From: an uncultured Bacteroidales bacterium | GTDB taxonomy: Bacteria > Bacteroidota > Bacteroidia > Bacteroidales > P3 | Direction: 5' to 3' | DNA length: 64,000 bases | NCBI GenBank assembly: GCA_900317285.1 | Contig: ONGA01000006.1 | Location: 1 to 64,000, forward strand | In this document: positions 42,619 to 50,068 of the stretch, in pieces | How positions within the stretch are numbered: position 1 is the stretch's first letter | Layout: the number at the start of each line of letters is the position of its first letter | Translations under genes and position numbers: made by a program | Notes under the pieces: generated by a model | Told to the model about the DNA's origin: nothing | The model's input: the letters and a program-made list of their open reading frames with translations, nothing else | Databases searched by the model: none

Positions 42619-42676
42619 TTGCGGAGAAAAAATATATTATTCTCCGCAAATATGCGGAGAATAATTCGTATATTTG
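42619..42676 (+). promoter_or_regulatory. orphan promoter with GCGGAGAA palindrome
   Basis: TTGCGGAGAA (42619-42628) and its complement TTCTCCGCAA (42640-42649) form an operator-like palindrome. A third half site GCGGAGAATAA follows at 42654, then a -7 box TATATTTG at 42669-42676. It points right, but the only frame downstream is ATG-GAA-stop, and the next gene is on the other strand. It looks like the promoter of a deleted gene. Confidence 0.5.
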
Positions 42677-42692
42677 CCGCATGGAATAAATA

Positions 42693-43310
42693 CTATCTCT
42701 GAAGTTTCTTGACTTCGGCGATAATAGTCGATTTTATCTCTTCCCAGCTAACAGGGATTTGCATCTTGGGCATAGCTTGTTGTTCAGCATCCTCAAAATA
42801 GTTGAGGCTGAGCAATGCACGGAAAAAAGAATGGTTGGGATATTTCTGAGCGTAAAAATCGAGGAGCTCAGAAAGTGTGTAGTTCTGCAATAAAAAGTAA
42901 ATGTCGACAAAGTCTTTGCGAGTGCCTCGGCCTTCGATGGCGTTTATCTTCATGGCGGCAATGTCTCGGGGAGAGGCCAGGGTAATGCCGTCTTCAACAA
43001 TGGCCGCATCTATCCATGGATACTGGCTGTAATCAATCACATCAACCTTGATACCACGCAAAGCGCCTTGCAATATTCTTTTTGTGCGGTTGTGAACGGT
43101 AAAAGAATCCATTGAGGAAAACATTTCTATAATGTCATCCTGCTCTACTGCAAGAGTTCCAAAGAAATCCAGGTCGATAGACTGACGATGACCATACTGC
43201 AAAGCAAGGGCTGTACCACCAACCAACCGAAGACCGCTCATTTCGGGTCGGGAGGATAACTCTTTCAGGAGTTCCAGAGTGTCGGAAAAGACTGTCTGAA
43301 GTTGTAACAC
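42693..43310 (-). CDS. AbiEii/AbiGii-family nucleotidyltransferase toxin
   Basis: A 205-residue protein with the nucleotidyltransferase core GGTALALQYGHRQSIDLDFF (31-50), where Ser44, Asp46 and Asp48 form the metal site. Later MKINAIEGRGTRKDFVDIYFLL carries the conserved Lys and Asp. This is the AbiEii/AbiGii toxin family, known to modify tRNA 3' ends in characterised members and to act in phage abortive infection. It is encoded after, and overlapping by 46 bp, a DUF6922 gene, the usual partner in Bacteroidetes. Confidence 0.88.
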   Translation of the reverse strand: MLQLQTVFSDTLELLKELSSRPEMSGLRLVGGTALALQYGHRQSIDLDFFGTLAVEQDDIIEMFSSMDSFTVHNRTKRILQGALRGIKVDVIDYSQYPWIDAAIVEDGITLASPRDIAAMKINAIEGRGTRKDFVDIYFLLQNYTLSELLDFYAQKYPNHSFFRALLSLNYFEDAEQQAMPKMQIPVSWEEIKSTIIAEVKKLQR

Positions 43311-43570
43311 CGGTATTCTTCTTTTTGGGTATCGGTCATGTTACAGACAAACGCCAGTGCTTCGGGAGATAGCGACCGCAGTCCTTTGCAGTCGCTGGCT
43401 ATGCGGTCCAATCCATAGTAGTCGCGCACCATACGCCAGTCGTCCAGTTCGCCGCACTCAAGCACATGCTGTATCAGCTGTGCCGAATTCTTCTCGGGGT
43501 CGAACTGCTCGCGGTCAATGTCCCAGAACAGGACTGGCGAGAGCTTTTCTATTTGAAGTCGTTTGTCCAT
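43265..43570 (-). CDS. DUF6922 protein, probable antitoxin
   Basis: Start at MDKRLQIEKLSPVLFWDIDREQFDPEKN, giving 101 residues; ATG at 43594 adds eight residues. The opening KLSPVLFWDID and the stretch DDWRMVRDYYGLDRIA are characteristic of DUF6922, small proteins that precede AbiEii toxins in Bacteroidetes. Expected to neutralise the toxin. Its reading frame overlaps the toxin start by 46 bp, tying their translation together. Confidence 0.8.
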   Translation of the reverse strand: MDKRLQIEKLSPVLFWDIDREQFDPEKNSAQLIQHVLECGELDDWRMVRDYYGLDRIASDCKGLRSLSPEALAFVCNMTDTQKEEYRCYNFRQSFPTLWNS

Positions 43571-43579
43571 TGTTAAAAG

Positions 43580-43613
43580 AAGGGTATACGCCAACGGGTT
43601 GACGTATACCCTT
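43580..43613 (-). terminator. terminator between the DUF1015 gene and the AbiEii pair
   Basis: AAGGGTATACG (43580-43590) and CGTATACCCTT (43603-43613) form an 11-bp stem; on the minus strand CTTTTAAC follows. Confidence 0.8.
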
Positions 43614-43649
43614 TGGTTTTGTTATTATCTCCCTCTGCGGGAGAACCCG

Positions 43650-44915
43650 CTAGCAGAGCTCGTGGATCACGAGGCCGGAGCGGAGTTTGGGCTCGAACCA
43701 GGTGGTCTTCGGGGGCATGATGTTGCCGGTGTCGGCAATGTCGATGATCTGCTTCATGCTGACGGGATAGAGGGCGAAGGCGACCTTCATCTCGCCGTTG
43801 TCGACGCGACGTTTCAGCTCGCCGAGGCCGCGGATGCCGCCGACGAAGTCGATGCGCTTGTCGGTGCGGAGATCCTTGATGCCGAGCACCTTGTCGAGCA
43901 CGAGGTTGCTGAGGATGGTGACATCGAGCACGCCGATGGGGTCGTTGTCGTTGTAGGTGCCGGGCTTGGCGGTCATCTTGTACCAGTGGCCGTCGAGGTA
44001 CATGCTGTGCTCATGCAGCTTGGCGGGCTTGTAGATGTCGGTGCCCATGTCGGTGAGCTTGTAGCTCTCGCCGACGGCTTTGAGGAACTGCTCCTTGCTG
44101 AGGCCGTTGAGGTCCTTCACCACGCGGTTGTAGTCGATGACGTTGAGCTGGTTGTCGGGGAAGATGACGGTCATGAAGTAGTTGTACTCCTCCTTGCCGG
44201 TGTGGTGGGGGTTCTGCTCCTTCTTCTCCTGGCCCACGAGGGCGGCGGCGGCGCTGCGGTGGTGGCCGTCGGCGATGTACATGGCGGGAACCTGTTTGTC
44301 GAAGATGTCGACGAGCTCGGCGATGGTCTTCTTGTCGTCGATGACCCAGAAGCGGTGGCCGAAGCCGTCTTCCTTGGCGATGAAGTCATAGATAGGCTTC
44401 TTGGCGGTGATGCCGGCCACGATCTCGTCGATGCGGGCGATGGCGGGATAGGCGAAGAAGACGGGCTCCACGTTGGCGTTGGTGATGCGGACGTGTTTCA
44501 TGCGGTCCTCTTCCTTGTCCTTGCGGGTGAGTTCGTGTTTCTTGATGACCTTGTTGACATAGTCCTCGCTGTAGGCGCAGGCCACGATGCCGTACTGCCA
44601 CTTGGCGTCCTTGTCCTTGGGGTTCATGCTCTGGGCGTAGATGTAGAGTTTCTCCTCTTCATCCTTCACCAGCCAGCCAAGGTCCTTGAACAGGTTGTAG
44701 TTCTTGACGACCTGGAGGTACACTTCGGGCGAGTGCTCGTCGGTGCCTTTGGGGAGGTCGATCTCAGCCTTGGTGACGTGCAGCAGGCTGTAGGGGTTGC
44801 CCTCGCATTCCACGCGGGCCTCTTCGGAGTTCAGCACGTCGTAGGGACGCGAAGCCAGTTTCTCGACGATGTCCACCGGGGGGCGGAATCCTTTAAAGGG
44901 TTTGATAATTGACAT
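43650..44915 (-). CDS. DUF1015 protein (SerK-related family)
   Basis: A 421-residue soluble protein opening MSIIKPFKGFRPPVDIVEKLASRPYDVLN, with the family hallmark YIADGHHRSAAA near residue 215 and LPKGTDEHSPEVY earlier. DUF1015 is related to the ParB/sulfiredoxin fold. Archaeal relatives (SerK) phosphorylate free serine with ADP, and the ADGHHR motif is part of the active site there. The activity in Bacteroidetes is inferred only. It lies 23 bp after the PIN toxin gene and ends before a strong terminator. Confidence 0.88.
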   Translation of the reverse strand: MSIIKPFKGFRPPVDIVEKLASRPYDVLNSEEARVECEGNPYSLLHVTKAEIDLPKGTDEHSPEVYLQVVKNYNLFKDLGWLVKDEEEKLYIYAQSMNPKDKDAKWQYGIVACAYSEDYVNKVIKKHELTRKDKEEDRMKHVRITNANVEPVFFAYPAIARIDEIVAGITAKKPIYDFIAKEDGFGHRFWVIDDKKTIAELVDIFDKQVPAMYIADGHHRSAAAALVGQEKKEQNPHHTGKEEYNYFMTVIFPDNQLNVIDYNRVVKDLNGLSKEQFLKAVGESYKLTDMGTDIYKPAKLHEHSMYLDGHWYKMTAKPGTYNDNDPIGVLDVTILSNLVLDKVLGIKDLRTDKRIDFVGGIRGLGELKRRVDNGEMKVAFALYPVSMKQIIDIADTGNIMPPKTTWFEPKLRSGLVIHELC

Positions 44916-44938
44916 GGTGTTCTAATTTTATTTGTTGT

Positions 44939-45340
44939 TTATAATATCTTCATTGCTTCGTCCAATCCGATGATGTCAACCTTGGGGAATTCCACCTCGC
45001 GGAGCACATCATAGTGGCGATCTTCGGTGACGATGTATTTGGCTTGTGCCGCCACTGCGCAATCGATGAACTTGTTGTCATCGGGGTCGGCAGTAATAAG
45101 ATTGAACTTGTAGAATGTATTGATGAACAGCGTGTGTGGATTGTTAAGAATGACTTCCAGCACCAGTGAGGCGAAAGTCTCGGATGTCTCCCGTTGGAGA
45201 ATCTCGACATATTCATTTAGTATCTCTGTCGTAACACACAAATGGTTACTTCCGTCGATAAACGATAACCACAATCCGTGGTAACGGCTACGACGGGATA
45301 CACATTGTATCAAACTATTTGTGTCAAGGACGAGTCTCAT
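44939..45340 (-). CDS. PIN-domain toxin, second pair
   Basis: The start at 45340 gives MRLVLDTNSLIQCV, 133 residues; a longer frame upstream belongs to the antitoxin region. PIN features are LDTNSL (Asp6), TEILNEYVEIL (Glu), ADPDDNKFIDCAVAAQAKYIVTEDRH (late acids). It is clearly paralogous to the toxin at 19194-19598 (shared DPDDNKF.DCA). RNA cleavage is expected. The start overlaps the antitoxin stop as ATGA. Confidence 0.85.
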   Translation of the reverse strand: MRLVLDTNSLIQCVSRRSRYHGLWLSFIDGSNHLCVTTEILNEYVEILQRETSETFASLVLEVILNNPHTLFINTFYKFNLITADPDDNKFIDCAVAAQAKYIVTEDRHYDVLREVEFPKVDIIGLDEAMKIL

Positions 45341-45555
45341 TGCTTGGCGTGAAGGTCTTTGTTGCGCAGCTGGTCGAGACGTTCTTGGTCGAGCACGCCC
45401 TCGTCCCACAGACGATCGGACTCAGCATCGAGGCGACCTTGGAAGTAGCGCATCAGCACATCCTTGATTTCCAAAGCACGGCTTTCGCTTTTGTCGAACG
45501 AAAAGAGCTTTAGCAGATGCATCTGCGTTGGCGTTATTTGCGTTGCGTTCATCAT
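45337..45555 (-). CDS. antitoxin of the second PIN pair
   Basis: A 72-residue protein, MMNATQITPTQMHLLKLFSFDKSESRALEIKDVLMRYFQGRLDAESDRLWDEGVLDQERLDQLRNKD; the second ATG (45552) is an alternative. The helical core ALEIKDVLMRYF...DaEsDRLWDEG matches the first antitoxin (LKQVIARFF...DREMERLWENG). A -7 box lies 25 bp upstream. Confidence 0.75.
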   Translation of the reverse strand: MMNATQITPTQMHLLKLFSFDKSESRALEIKDVLMRYFQGRLDAESDRLWDEGVLDQERLDQLRNKDLHAKQ

Positions 45556-45579
45556 AATTATACACTTTATTTCACGGTG

Positions 45580-45587
45580 CAAAGATA
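45580..45587 (-). promoter_or_regulatory. -7 box of the second PIN operon
   Basis: TATCTTTG followed by CACCG on the minus strand. It is divergent from the promoter of structured RNA 2, about 55 bp away. Confidence 0.75.
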
Positions 45588-45640
45588 CTAACTTTTCTTG
45601 ATATGGGGAAATAATATTTTTCTATATCAGAAAAATGTCG

Positions 45641-45648
45641 TAATTTTG
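45641..45648 (+). promoter_or_regulatory. -7 box of structured RNA 2
   Basis: TAATTTTG followed by CAG, an exact TAnnTTTG match. Confidence 0.75.
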
Positions 45649-45652
45649 CAGT

Positions 45653-45840
45653 CGATTTCAATAGATGGAATCACCGAGGCGTTATGCTCCGACTGCTAGT
45701 TGAAACGTAGGAAATTTCTAACTGAGAACAGGGACGTGTAACGGTTCGCGTGTATTAGCGTGGACTGTTCCCATTTCTTTTCTCAAAGGCAATTCCTACG
45801 GCCTCAACTAGGAGAAACGGCATACGGCGCCACGCTTCTT
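45653..45840 (+). ncRNA. structured RNA 2: 5' hairpin plus ~155-nt rod
   Basis: A 5' hairpin GATTTC/GGAATC opens it. The rod has GGCG 45678-45681 with CGCC 45828-45831, TATGC with GCATA, CTAGTTGA 45696-45703 with TCAACTAG 45804-45811 (perfect 8 bp), CGTAGGAA 45706-45713 with TTCCTACG 45793-45800 (perfect 8 bp), TGAGAA with TTCTCA (45723-45728, 45780-45785), and an inner GGGA/TCCC that competes with GAACAG/CTGTTC. CTTCTTTTATT follows the rod. Same architecture as structured RNA 1 with unrelated sequence. A 6S-like regulator is one possibility, a leader of the lipoprotein genes another. Confidence 0.6.
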
Positions 45841-45891
45841 TTATTGTTGCTTGTTGCGGCACGGGAGAGCGGAACAAAAACATCAAACGAA

Positions 45892-46353
45892 ATGAAAAAG
45901 CTAAAAGTATTGGCAATGATGCTTTGCATCGCAGCAATTGGATTAACAACGTCCTGCACCAAAGACGATGAAGACTTAATTGTTGGTGAATGGAAACTTA
46001 CCTACGCCGCACAGACTGTTGTTCAAGTTGATTATTACGGTGAGGTGCATAATATTAGTTGGACGACCAAAGAGGACCCTCTTGATGCAAAATGGCAGTT
46101 CACAAAAGATGGAATAATCTACTCCCAAGCAAAATACAGCAATGGGGAAGTTTACGAACACCAGGACAGATACGTTGTGCGTGACGGATATCTTGTATTA
46201 TCACAGGATGAGGACATGTTCTGGGTAAAAAAATACAAAATCGAGAAACTTACCAACGACAAATTAATCCTCACATATAATTACGATGGTGAAATACCTG
46301 ACCACATGGCCGAGTACACACAGGTCGTCTGGGTGGAGTTTGAAAAAATCTGA
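45892..46353 (+). CDS. lipocalin-like lipoprotein, copy A
   Basis: A 153-residue product MKKLKVLAMMLCIAAIGLTTSC with lipidated Cys22, then TKDDEDLIVGEWKLTYAAQT and a series of beta strands (DAKWQFTKDGIIYSQ, DRYVVRDGYLVLS, KLILTYNYDGEIPDH). The opening LIVGEWKLT is the lipocalin-like start (GxW) common in Bacteroidetes lipoproteins. The start lies well downstream of structured RNA 2. The next gene is a tandem duplicate. Ligand unknown. Confidence 0.8.
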   Translation: MKKLKVLAMMLCIAAIGLTTSCTKDDEDLIVGEWKLTYAAQTVVQVDYYGEVHNISWTTKEDPLDAKWQFTKDGIIYSQAKYSNGEVYEHQDRYVVRDGYLVLSQDEDMFWVKKYKIEKLTNDKLILTYNYDGEIPDHMAEYTQVVWVEFEKI

Positions 46354-46408
46354 TACATTATTGGCGGATAAAACTGAAGAGCCGACAGAATAACACGGCA
46401 CACGAAAA

Positions 46409-46870
46409 ATGAAGAAAATGAAGTTTTTTGCAATGGTGCTTTGCATCACGACATTTGGGATGATAACAACATCCTGTTCCAAAGACGACAAAGACCTGAT
46501 TGTTGGCGAATGGAAACTTACGTACTTGACATCAACTAGTGTTGAAATCGACGATAACGGTCGTATTTACCGACTAACAGGAACCTCCGACGAATATCCC
46601 GATGATTTCGAAGAAAAAATGAAGTTTACAAAAGATGGAATAGTCTACACATGGGCGTACGTGAATGGGGAAGTTAACGAAAATCAAGATAGATATGTTG
46701 TGCGCGACGGATATCTAGTATTGGAAGGGGGTATTGGGGGAGTAAAGAAATTTCAAATCGAGAAACTTGTTAAAAAAGAATTAATTCTTTCGTACAACTA
46801 CGATGGCGAAATTCCAGATCACGATGCTAATTATTTAGAGCGACTCTGGATGGAATTTAAGAAAATCTGA
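46409..46870 (+). CDS. lipocalin-like lipoprotein, copy B
   Basis: The 153-residue product (MKKMKFFAMVLCITTFGMITTSC) shares LIVGEWKLTY, FTKDGI.Y, DRYVVRDGYLVL, NYDGEIPDH and EFxKI with the preceding gene at equal length: a tandem duplication that has diverged mostly in the middle strands. After both stop codons the sequence TACATTAT follows, so the duplicated unit extends a little past the coding end. Confidence 0.8.
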   Translation: MKKMKFFAMVLCITTFGMITTSCSKDDKDLIVGEWKLTYLTSTSVEIDDNGRIYRLTGTSDEYPDDFEEKMKFTKDGIVYTWAYVNGEVNENQDRYVVRDGYLVLEGGIGGVKKFQIEKLVKKELILSYNYDGEIPDHDANYLERLWMEFKKI

Positions 46871-46981
46871 TACATTATCCCTTGACACGAAAACCGCTTG
46901 TCGCACGGAGAATACGACAAAGAGCCCCGAAAGGGGGGCGGCGCAGAATAGAATAAATATTGTGTAGCTATGACTACAAAG

Positions 46982-47015
46982 AAAGGCTTGGGTCGTTGGA
47001 CCCAAGCCTTTGCTT
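46982..47015. terminator. bidirectional terminator between the lipoproteins and gcvT
   Basis: AAAGGCTTGGGTC (46982-46994) and GACCCAAGCCTTT (46999-47011), flanked by an A-run on the left and TGCTTTT on the right. Confidence 0.85.
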
Positions 47016-47032
47016 TTCGTTATACGTAAAGA

Positions 47033-48139
47033 TTAACCTTCGTAGAAGGGCATCTTAACGGTGACGGCCTTGAGGAGTTTCTCGCGGATCTTGATGTAGA
47101 TCTCGGTGCCGGTCTTAGCGTATTCGGCGCAGATGAGGGCGGTGCCGATGTTCTTGCCGGTGCTGGGGCTGGGGCTGCCCGAGCGCACCTCACCGATCTT
47201 CTTGCCTTCGGCGTTGCAGACCTCGTAGCCGTTGCGGGCGATACCGCGGTCGATCATCTCGAAGCCAGCCACTTTGCGCTTGAAGCCGGCGGCCTTCTGG
47301 GCGAGGAGGAGCTCCTTGTTGATGAAGTTGTTGTTCTCGGCTTTCAGCTTGACGATGAAGGCCAGCGGAGCCTCGAGGGGGCTGACGGTGTCGTCCATCT
47401 CGTGGCCGTAGAGGGCAAAGCCCTTCTCCAGACGCAGGGTGTCGCGGCAACCGAGACCGGCAGGCATGATGCCGAACTCCTTGCCAGCCTCGAAGACCTT
47501 GTCCCACACCTCGAGGGCTTTCTCCTTGGGGATGTAGATCTCGCATCCGCCTGCGCCGGTGTAGCCGGTGGTGGAGAGGATGATGTTGGGGATGCCGGCG
47601 AAGGTGAGGATCTTGAAGGTGTAGTACTCCATGTCGACGATGTTCTCGCTGGTCAGCTTCTGCATGGCCTTGAGGGCGTTGGGGCCCTGGACGGCGAGCT
47701 GAGCCCACTGCTCGCTCTCGTTGACGAAGTCCTTGCCGAGCTCCATGCCCATCTTGTCGGCAATCTGGCTCATCCAGTTCCAGTCCTTGTCGATGTTGGC
47801 TGCGTTGGGCACCATGAAGTATTCGTCGTCATGGACGCGATAGACGAGCATGTCGTCGACGACGCCACCCTGACCGTTGGGGAGGCAGGTGTACTGCACC
47901 TTGCCGTCGAAGAGGTCCTCGACGTTGTTGGTGGTGACATACTGCATGAAGTGCTTGGCGATGGGGCCTTTGGCGCGGAACTCGCCCATGTGGCTCACGT
48001 CGAACACGCCCACGTTGTTGCGGACGTTGTTGTGCTCCTCGATGAGGGTGGTGTACTGGATGGGCATGTTGTAGCCTGCAAACTCTGCCATCTTGGCGCC
48101 GAGCTTGATGTGTAAATCGGTGTACGGTGTGGTTTTCAT
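47033..48139 (-). CDS. gcvT: glycine cleavage system T protein (aminomethyltransferase)
   Basis: Start at MKTTPYTDLHIKLGAKMAEFAGYNMPIQY, 368 residues; the longer open frame upstream crosses the promoter. T-protein takes the methylene group from lipoylated H-protein to tetrahydrofolate and frees ammonia. Characteristic blocks are GVFDVSHMGEF (with the conserved Asp), YTCLPNGQGGVVDD, ILSTTGYTGAGGCEIY and GLGCRDTLRLEKGFALYGHEMDD. No other gcv genes adjoin. No glycine riboswitch is visible in the leader. Confidence 0.96.
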   Translation of the reverse strand: MKTTPYTDLHIKLGAKMAEFAGYNMPIQYTTLIEEHNNVRNNVGVFDVSHMGEFRAKGPIAKHFMQYVTTNNVEDLFDGKVQYTCLPNGQGGVVDDMLVYRVHDDEYFMVPNAANIDKDWNWMSQIADKMGMELGKDFVNESEQWAQLAVQGPNALKAMQKLTSENIVDMEYYTFKILTFAGIPNIILSTTGYTGAGGCEIYIPKEKALEVWDKVFEAGKEFGIMPAGLGCRDTLRLEKGFALYGHEMDDTVSPLEAPLAFIVKLKAENNNFINKELLLAQKAAGFKRKVAGFEMIDRGIARNGYEVCNAEGKKIGEVRSGSPSPSTGKNIGTALICAEYAKTGTEIYIKIREKLLKAVTVKMPFYEG

Positions 48140-48418
48140 TATGACGTTATTTTTTGTTAATATTTTATTTTCTATTTTCCGATAACGGACAGGTGGGGGA
48201 TTTATTGTGTGTTTTTCACAGAAATGTGGAAAAGTGAGTGTATGTTGATGATAATCAGTATGATACAAAATTTGAACAAAAAAATGAAGCCTTGGCGAAA
48301 AACGGGCAAAAATAACAATTTGCAAATAATTGATTCTGCGGTGGTTATACCTATCAACTCTTACTCAACTCTTACCCCTCTCCTATGTCGCTCCTATGTC
48401 GATGGGGTAAAAACGGAA
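48140..48418. other. gcvT leader and gene-free DNA
   Basis: A minus-strand -7 box TATTTTTG at 48307-48314 would give gcvT a leader of about 160 nt without a recognisable riboswitch. From 48360 to 48415 the units CAACTCTTACTCAACTCTTAC and CTCCTATGTCGCTCCTATGTCG echo the dispersed CATAGGAG repeats (on the opposite strand). Confidence 0.5.
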
Positions 48419-48444
48419 CACCCTCCCGTTGGGGTGGGAGGGCG
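48419..48444 (-). terminator. terminator of the RNA methyltransferase gene
   Basis: CCCTCCC (48421-48427) and GGGAGGG (48436-48442); on the minus strand TGTTCCGTTTTT follows. Confidence 0.65.
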
Positions 48445-48485
48445 GTGGGATGGGGTCGGAATTCTGGAAAGGAGGGGAGGGGCGG

Positions 48486-49277
48486 CTAGCGGGTGAGTTC
48501 GTAGAAGGCCACGGCGGCGGCAGCGGCGACGTTGAGGGAATCGACGCCGCGGTGCATGGGGATGCGCGCCACGTGGTCGCACTGCTGCAAGACGCTGTTG
48601 CTCAGACCGTCGCCCTCGGTGCCCATGATGATTGCCAGGCGGTCGTGGGCGCGGAGGGAGGGGTGGTCGATGGGTACGCTGCGGTCGGTGAGTGCCAGCG
48701 CGACGGTAGCGAAGTTGTTGTCGTGCAGCTGGTTATAGTTGTCGAGGAAGGTCCAGGGGAGCTGGAAGACGGTGCCCATGCTGACGCGGCAGGCGCGCCG
48801 GTTGAGTGGGTCGCAGCAGGTGCGCGTGAGCAGCACGGCGTCGATGCCCAAGGCTGCCGCAGCGCGGAAGATGGCGCCGATGTTCTCAGAGTTGACCACG
48901 GAGTCGATGACCGCCACGCGCCGGGCATTGGCGCAAGTGGCTGCTACCGAGGGGAGTGGAGGTCTCCGCATGGCGCAGAGCACGCCGCGGGAGAGGGCGT
49001 AGCCCGTGAGGTTCTGAAGCACGTCGCGCGGTGCGGTGTAGACGGGGACGTTGCAGTTCAGGGGTGCTACCTGGCTGGAGATGAATTTTTCTTCGCAGAG
49101 GAACGACACGGGCTGGATGCCTGCCGCCAGCGCCACGCGTATCACCTTGAGGCTCTCGCAGATGAAGAGTCCTTCCTCGGGGTGGAGGCGGTTGAGGAGC
49201 TGCGCCTCGGTGAGCCGGGCGTAGGGCGCGAGGGCGGGGTTGTCGAGCGAGTCGAGGTGTATGATGGTCTGTTCCAT
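48486..49277 (-). CDS. TrmH/SpoU-family RNA 2'-O-methyltransferase
   Basis: A 263-residue SPOUT-class methyltransferase. The N-terminal ~90 residues form the RNA-binding part. The catalytic knot has motif 1 NSENIGAIFRAAAALG (Asn and Arg), motif 2 LAIIMGTEGDGLS and motif 3 IPMHRGVDSLNVAAAAAVAFYEL. It should methylate a ribose in rRNA or tRNA. It is closer to general TrmH-family proteins than to TrmL or RlmB by its N-terminus, so the target base is not assigned. It follows the outer-membrane protein gene by 6 bp. Confidence 0.9.
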   Translation of the reverse strand: MEQTIIHLDSLDNPALAPYARLTEAQLLNRLHPEEGLFICESLKVIRVALAAGIQPVSFLCEEKFISSQVAPLNCNVPVYTAPRDVLQNLTGYALSRGVLCAMRRPPLPSVAATCANARRVAVIDSVVNSENIGAIFRAAAALGIDAVLLTRTCCDPLNRRACRVSMGTVFQLPWTFLDNYNQLHDNNFATVALALTDRSVPIDHPSLRAHDRLAIIMGTEGDGLSNSVLQQCDHVARIPMHRGVDSLNVAAAAAVAFYELTR

Positions 49278-49283
49278 AGGATG

Positions 49284-49952
49284 TTAGAGCCAGTAGCCGA
49301 TGCTGAAGGTGAGAAAATGTTGGCGATAGCCGTCGAGGTTGGTGTAGCGCCGGGTTTGGGTGGTGATGATTGACGATTTGGTGGGTGTGCCGACGAGGGG
49401 TTCGCTTTCCTGCTGGAAGGGGTTGCCCATGGCTATGTAGCTGACGCCCAGTGAGAGGTGGTTCCAGAGGAGGAGGTCGGCGCCTGCCTTGAGGGCGAAT
49501 CCGTAGCCCCACAGTTCGTTGATGATGATGTGCCGGGGGCGACCCTGCCGATGGCAGTTGACGGCGTGGAAGTGGAACCCGGCAGCAGCGTGGAGGTGGA
49601 ACGCACCCCATTGGGTGAGAGGTATTTGGTAGTCGACGCCGAAGAGCAGCGGGTAGAACATGTACTTGTCGGCGTGGAGGATAGAGTCTTTGGGCACGGC
49701 CTCGACGTCAACGCCGTCGAGGTAGCGGTGGCGCAGGTTGCAGAGTTCGGCGAAGAGGGTCCACTGGGGATGCGAACGGAGGGTGTAGCGGACGCGCAGG
49801 CTGCCGAGGAAGGTGGCCCGGAGGGGAGGCGCGTTGTGGCTGGCGAAGGTGGGAGTGGCGGAGCCGATGGAAAGGGCGGCGCCCCATTGGGCATTGGAAA
49901 CCAACGGGGTGAGAGCGAACAGCAGTGCCAGCGCAGTGAGGGTACGTTTCAT
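49284..49952 (-). CDS. outer-membrane beta-barrel protein
   Basis: A 222-residue protein with signal MKRTLTALALLFALTPLVSNAQ. Alternating strands typical of an eight-strand barrel follow: WGAALSIGSAT, LGSLRVRYTLR, WTLFAELCNLRHRY, YPLLFGVDYQIPL, FHLHAAAGFHFHAV, YGFALKAGADLLL, LSLGVSYIAMG, and the C-terminal FLTFSIGYWL ending in an aromatic-hydrophobic pattern. No enzyme motif. Small porin-like or structural role. Confidence 0.75.
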   Translation of the reverse strand: MKRTLTALALLFALTPLVSNAQWGAALSIGSATPTFASHNAPPLRATFLGSLRVRYTLRSHPQWTLFAELCNLRHRYLDGVDVEAVPKDSILHADKYMFYPLLFGVDYQIPLTQWGAFHLHAAAGFHFHAVNCHRQGRPRHIIINELWGYGFALKAGADLLLWNHLSLGVSYIAMGNPFQQESEPLVGTPTKSSIITTQTRRYTNLDGYRQHFLTFSIGYWL

Positions 49953-50036
49953 GGCATTATCAACGAGAATGGGGCGAAAAAATTGTGCCGTGGAGAGAAA
50001 GATGAAAAAATATTTGCACAGGTGAAAAAAAATGCG

Positions 50037-50044
50037 TAATTTTG
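50037..50044 (+). promoter_or_regulatory. -7 box before the UDG-like gene
   Basis: TAATTTTG followed by CAGC, with TTTG at 50013-50016 as a -33 element. Confidence 0.75.
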
Positions 50045-50068
50045 CAGCATCAAAAAACACGATGGATT

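Noticed and set aside
43563-44912. 449-codon frame opposite the DUF1015 gene
   Set aside because: V/D/G/H-rich shadow; the minus strand carries the ADGHHR family motif.
45653-45840. tmRNA or SRP RNA
   Set aside because: No tRNA-like ends, no tag reading frame, and no conserved SRP loop sequence; only a rod structure is supported.
48140-48310. Glycine riboswitch in front of gcvT
   Set aside because: The leader is A/T-rich with no paired aptamer cores recognisable.
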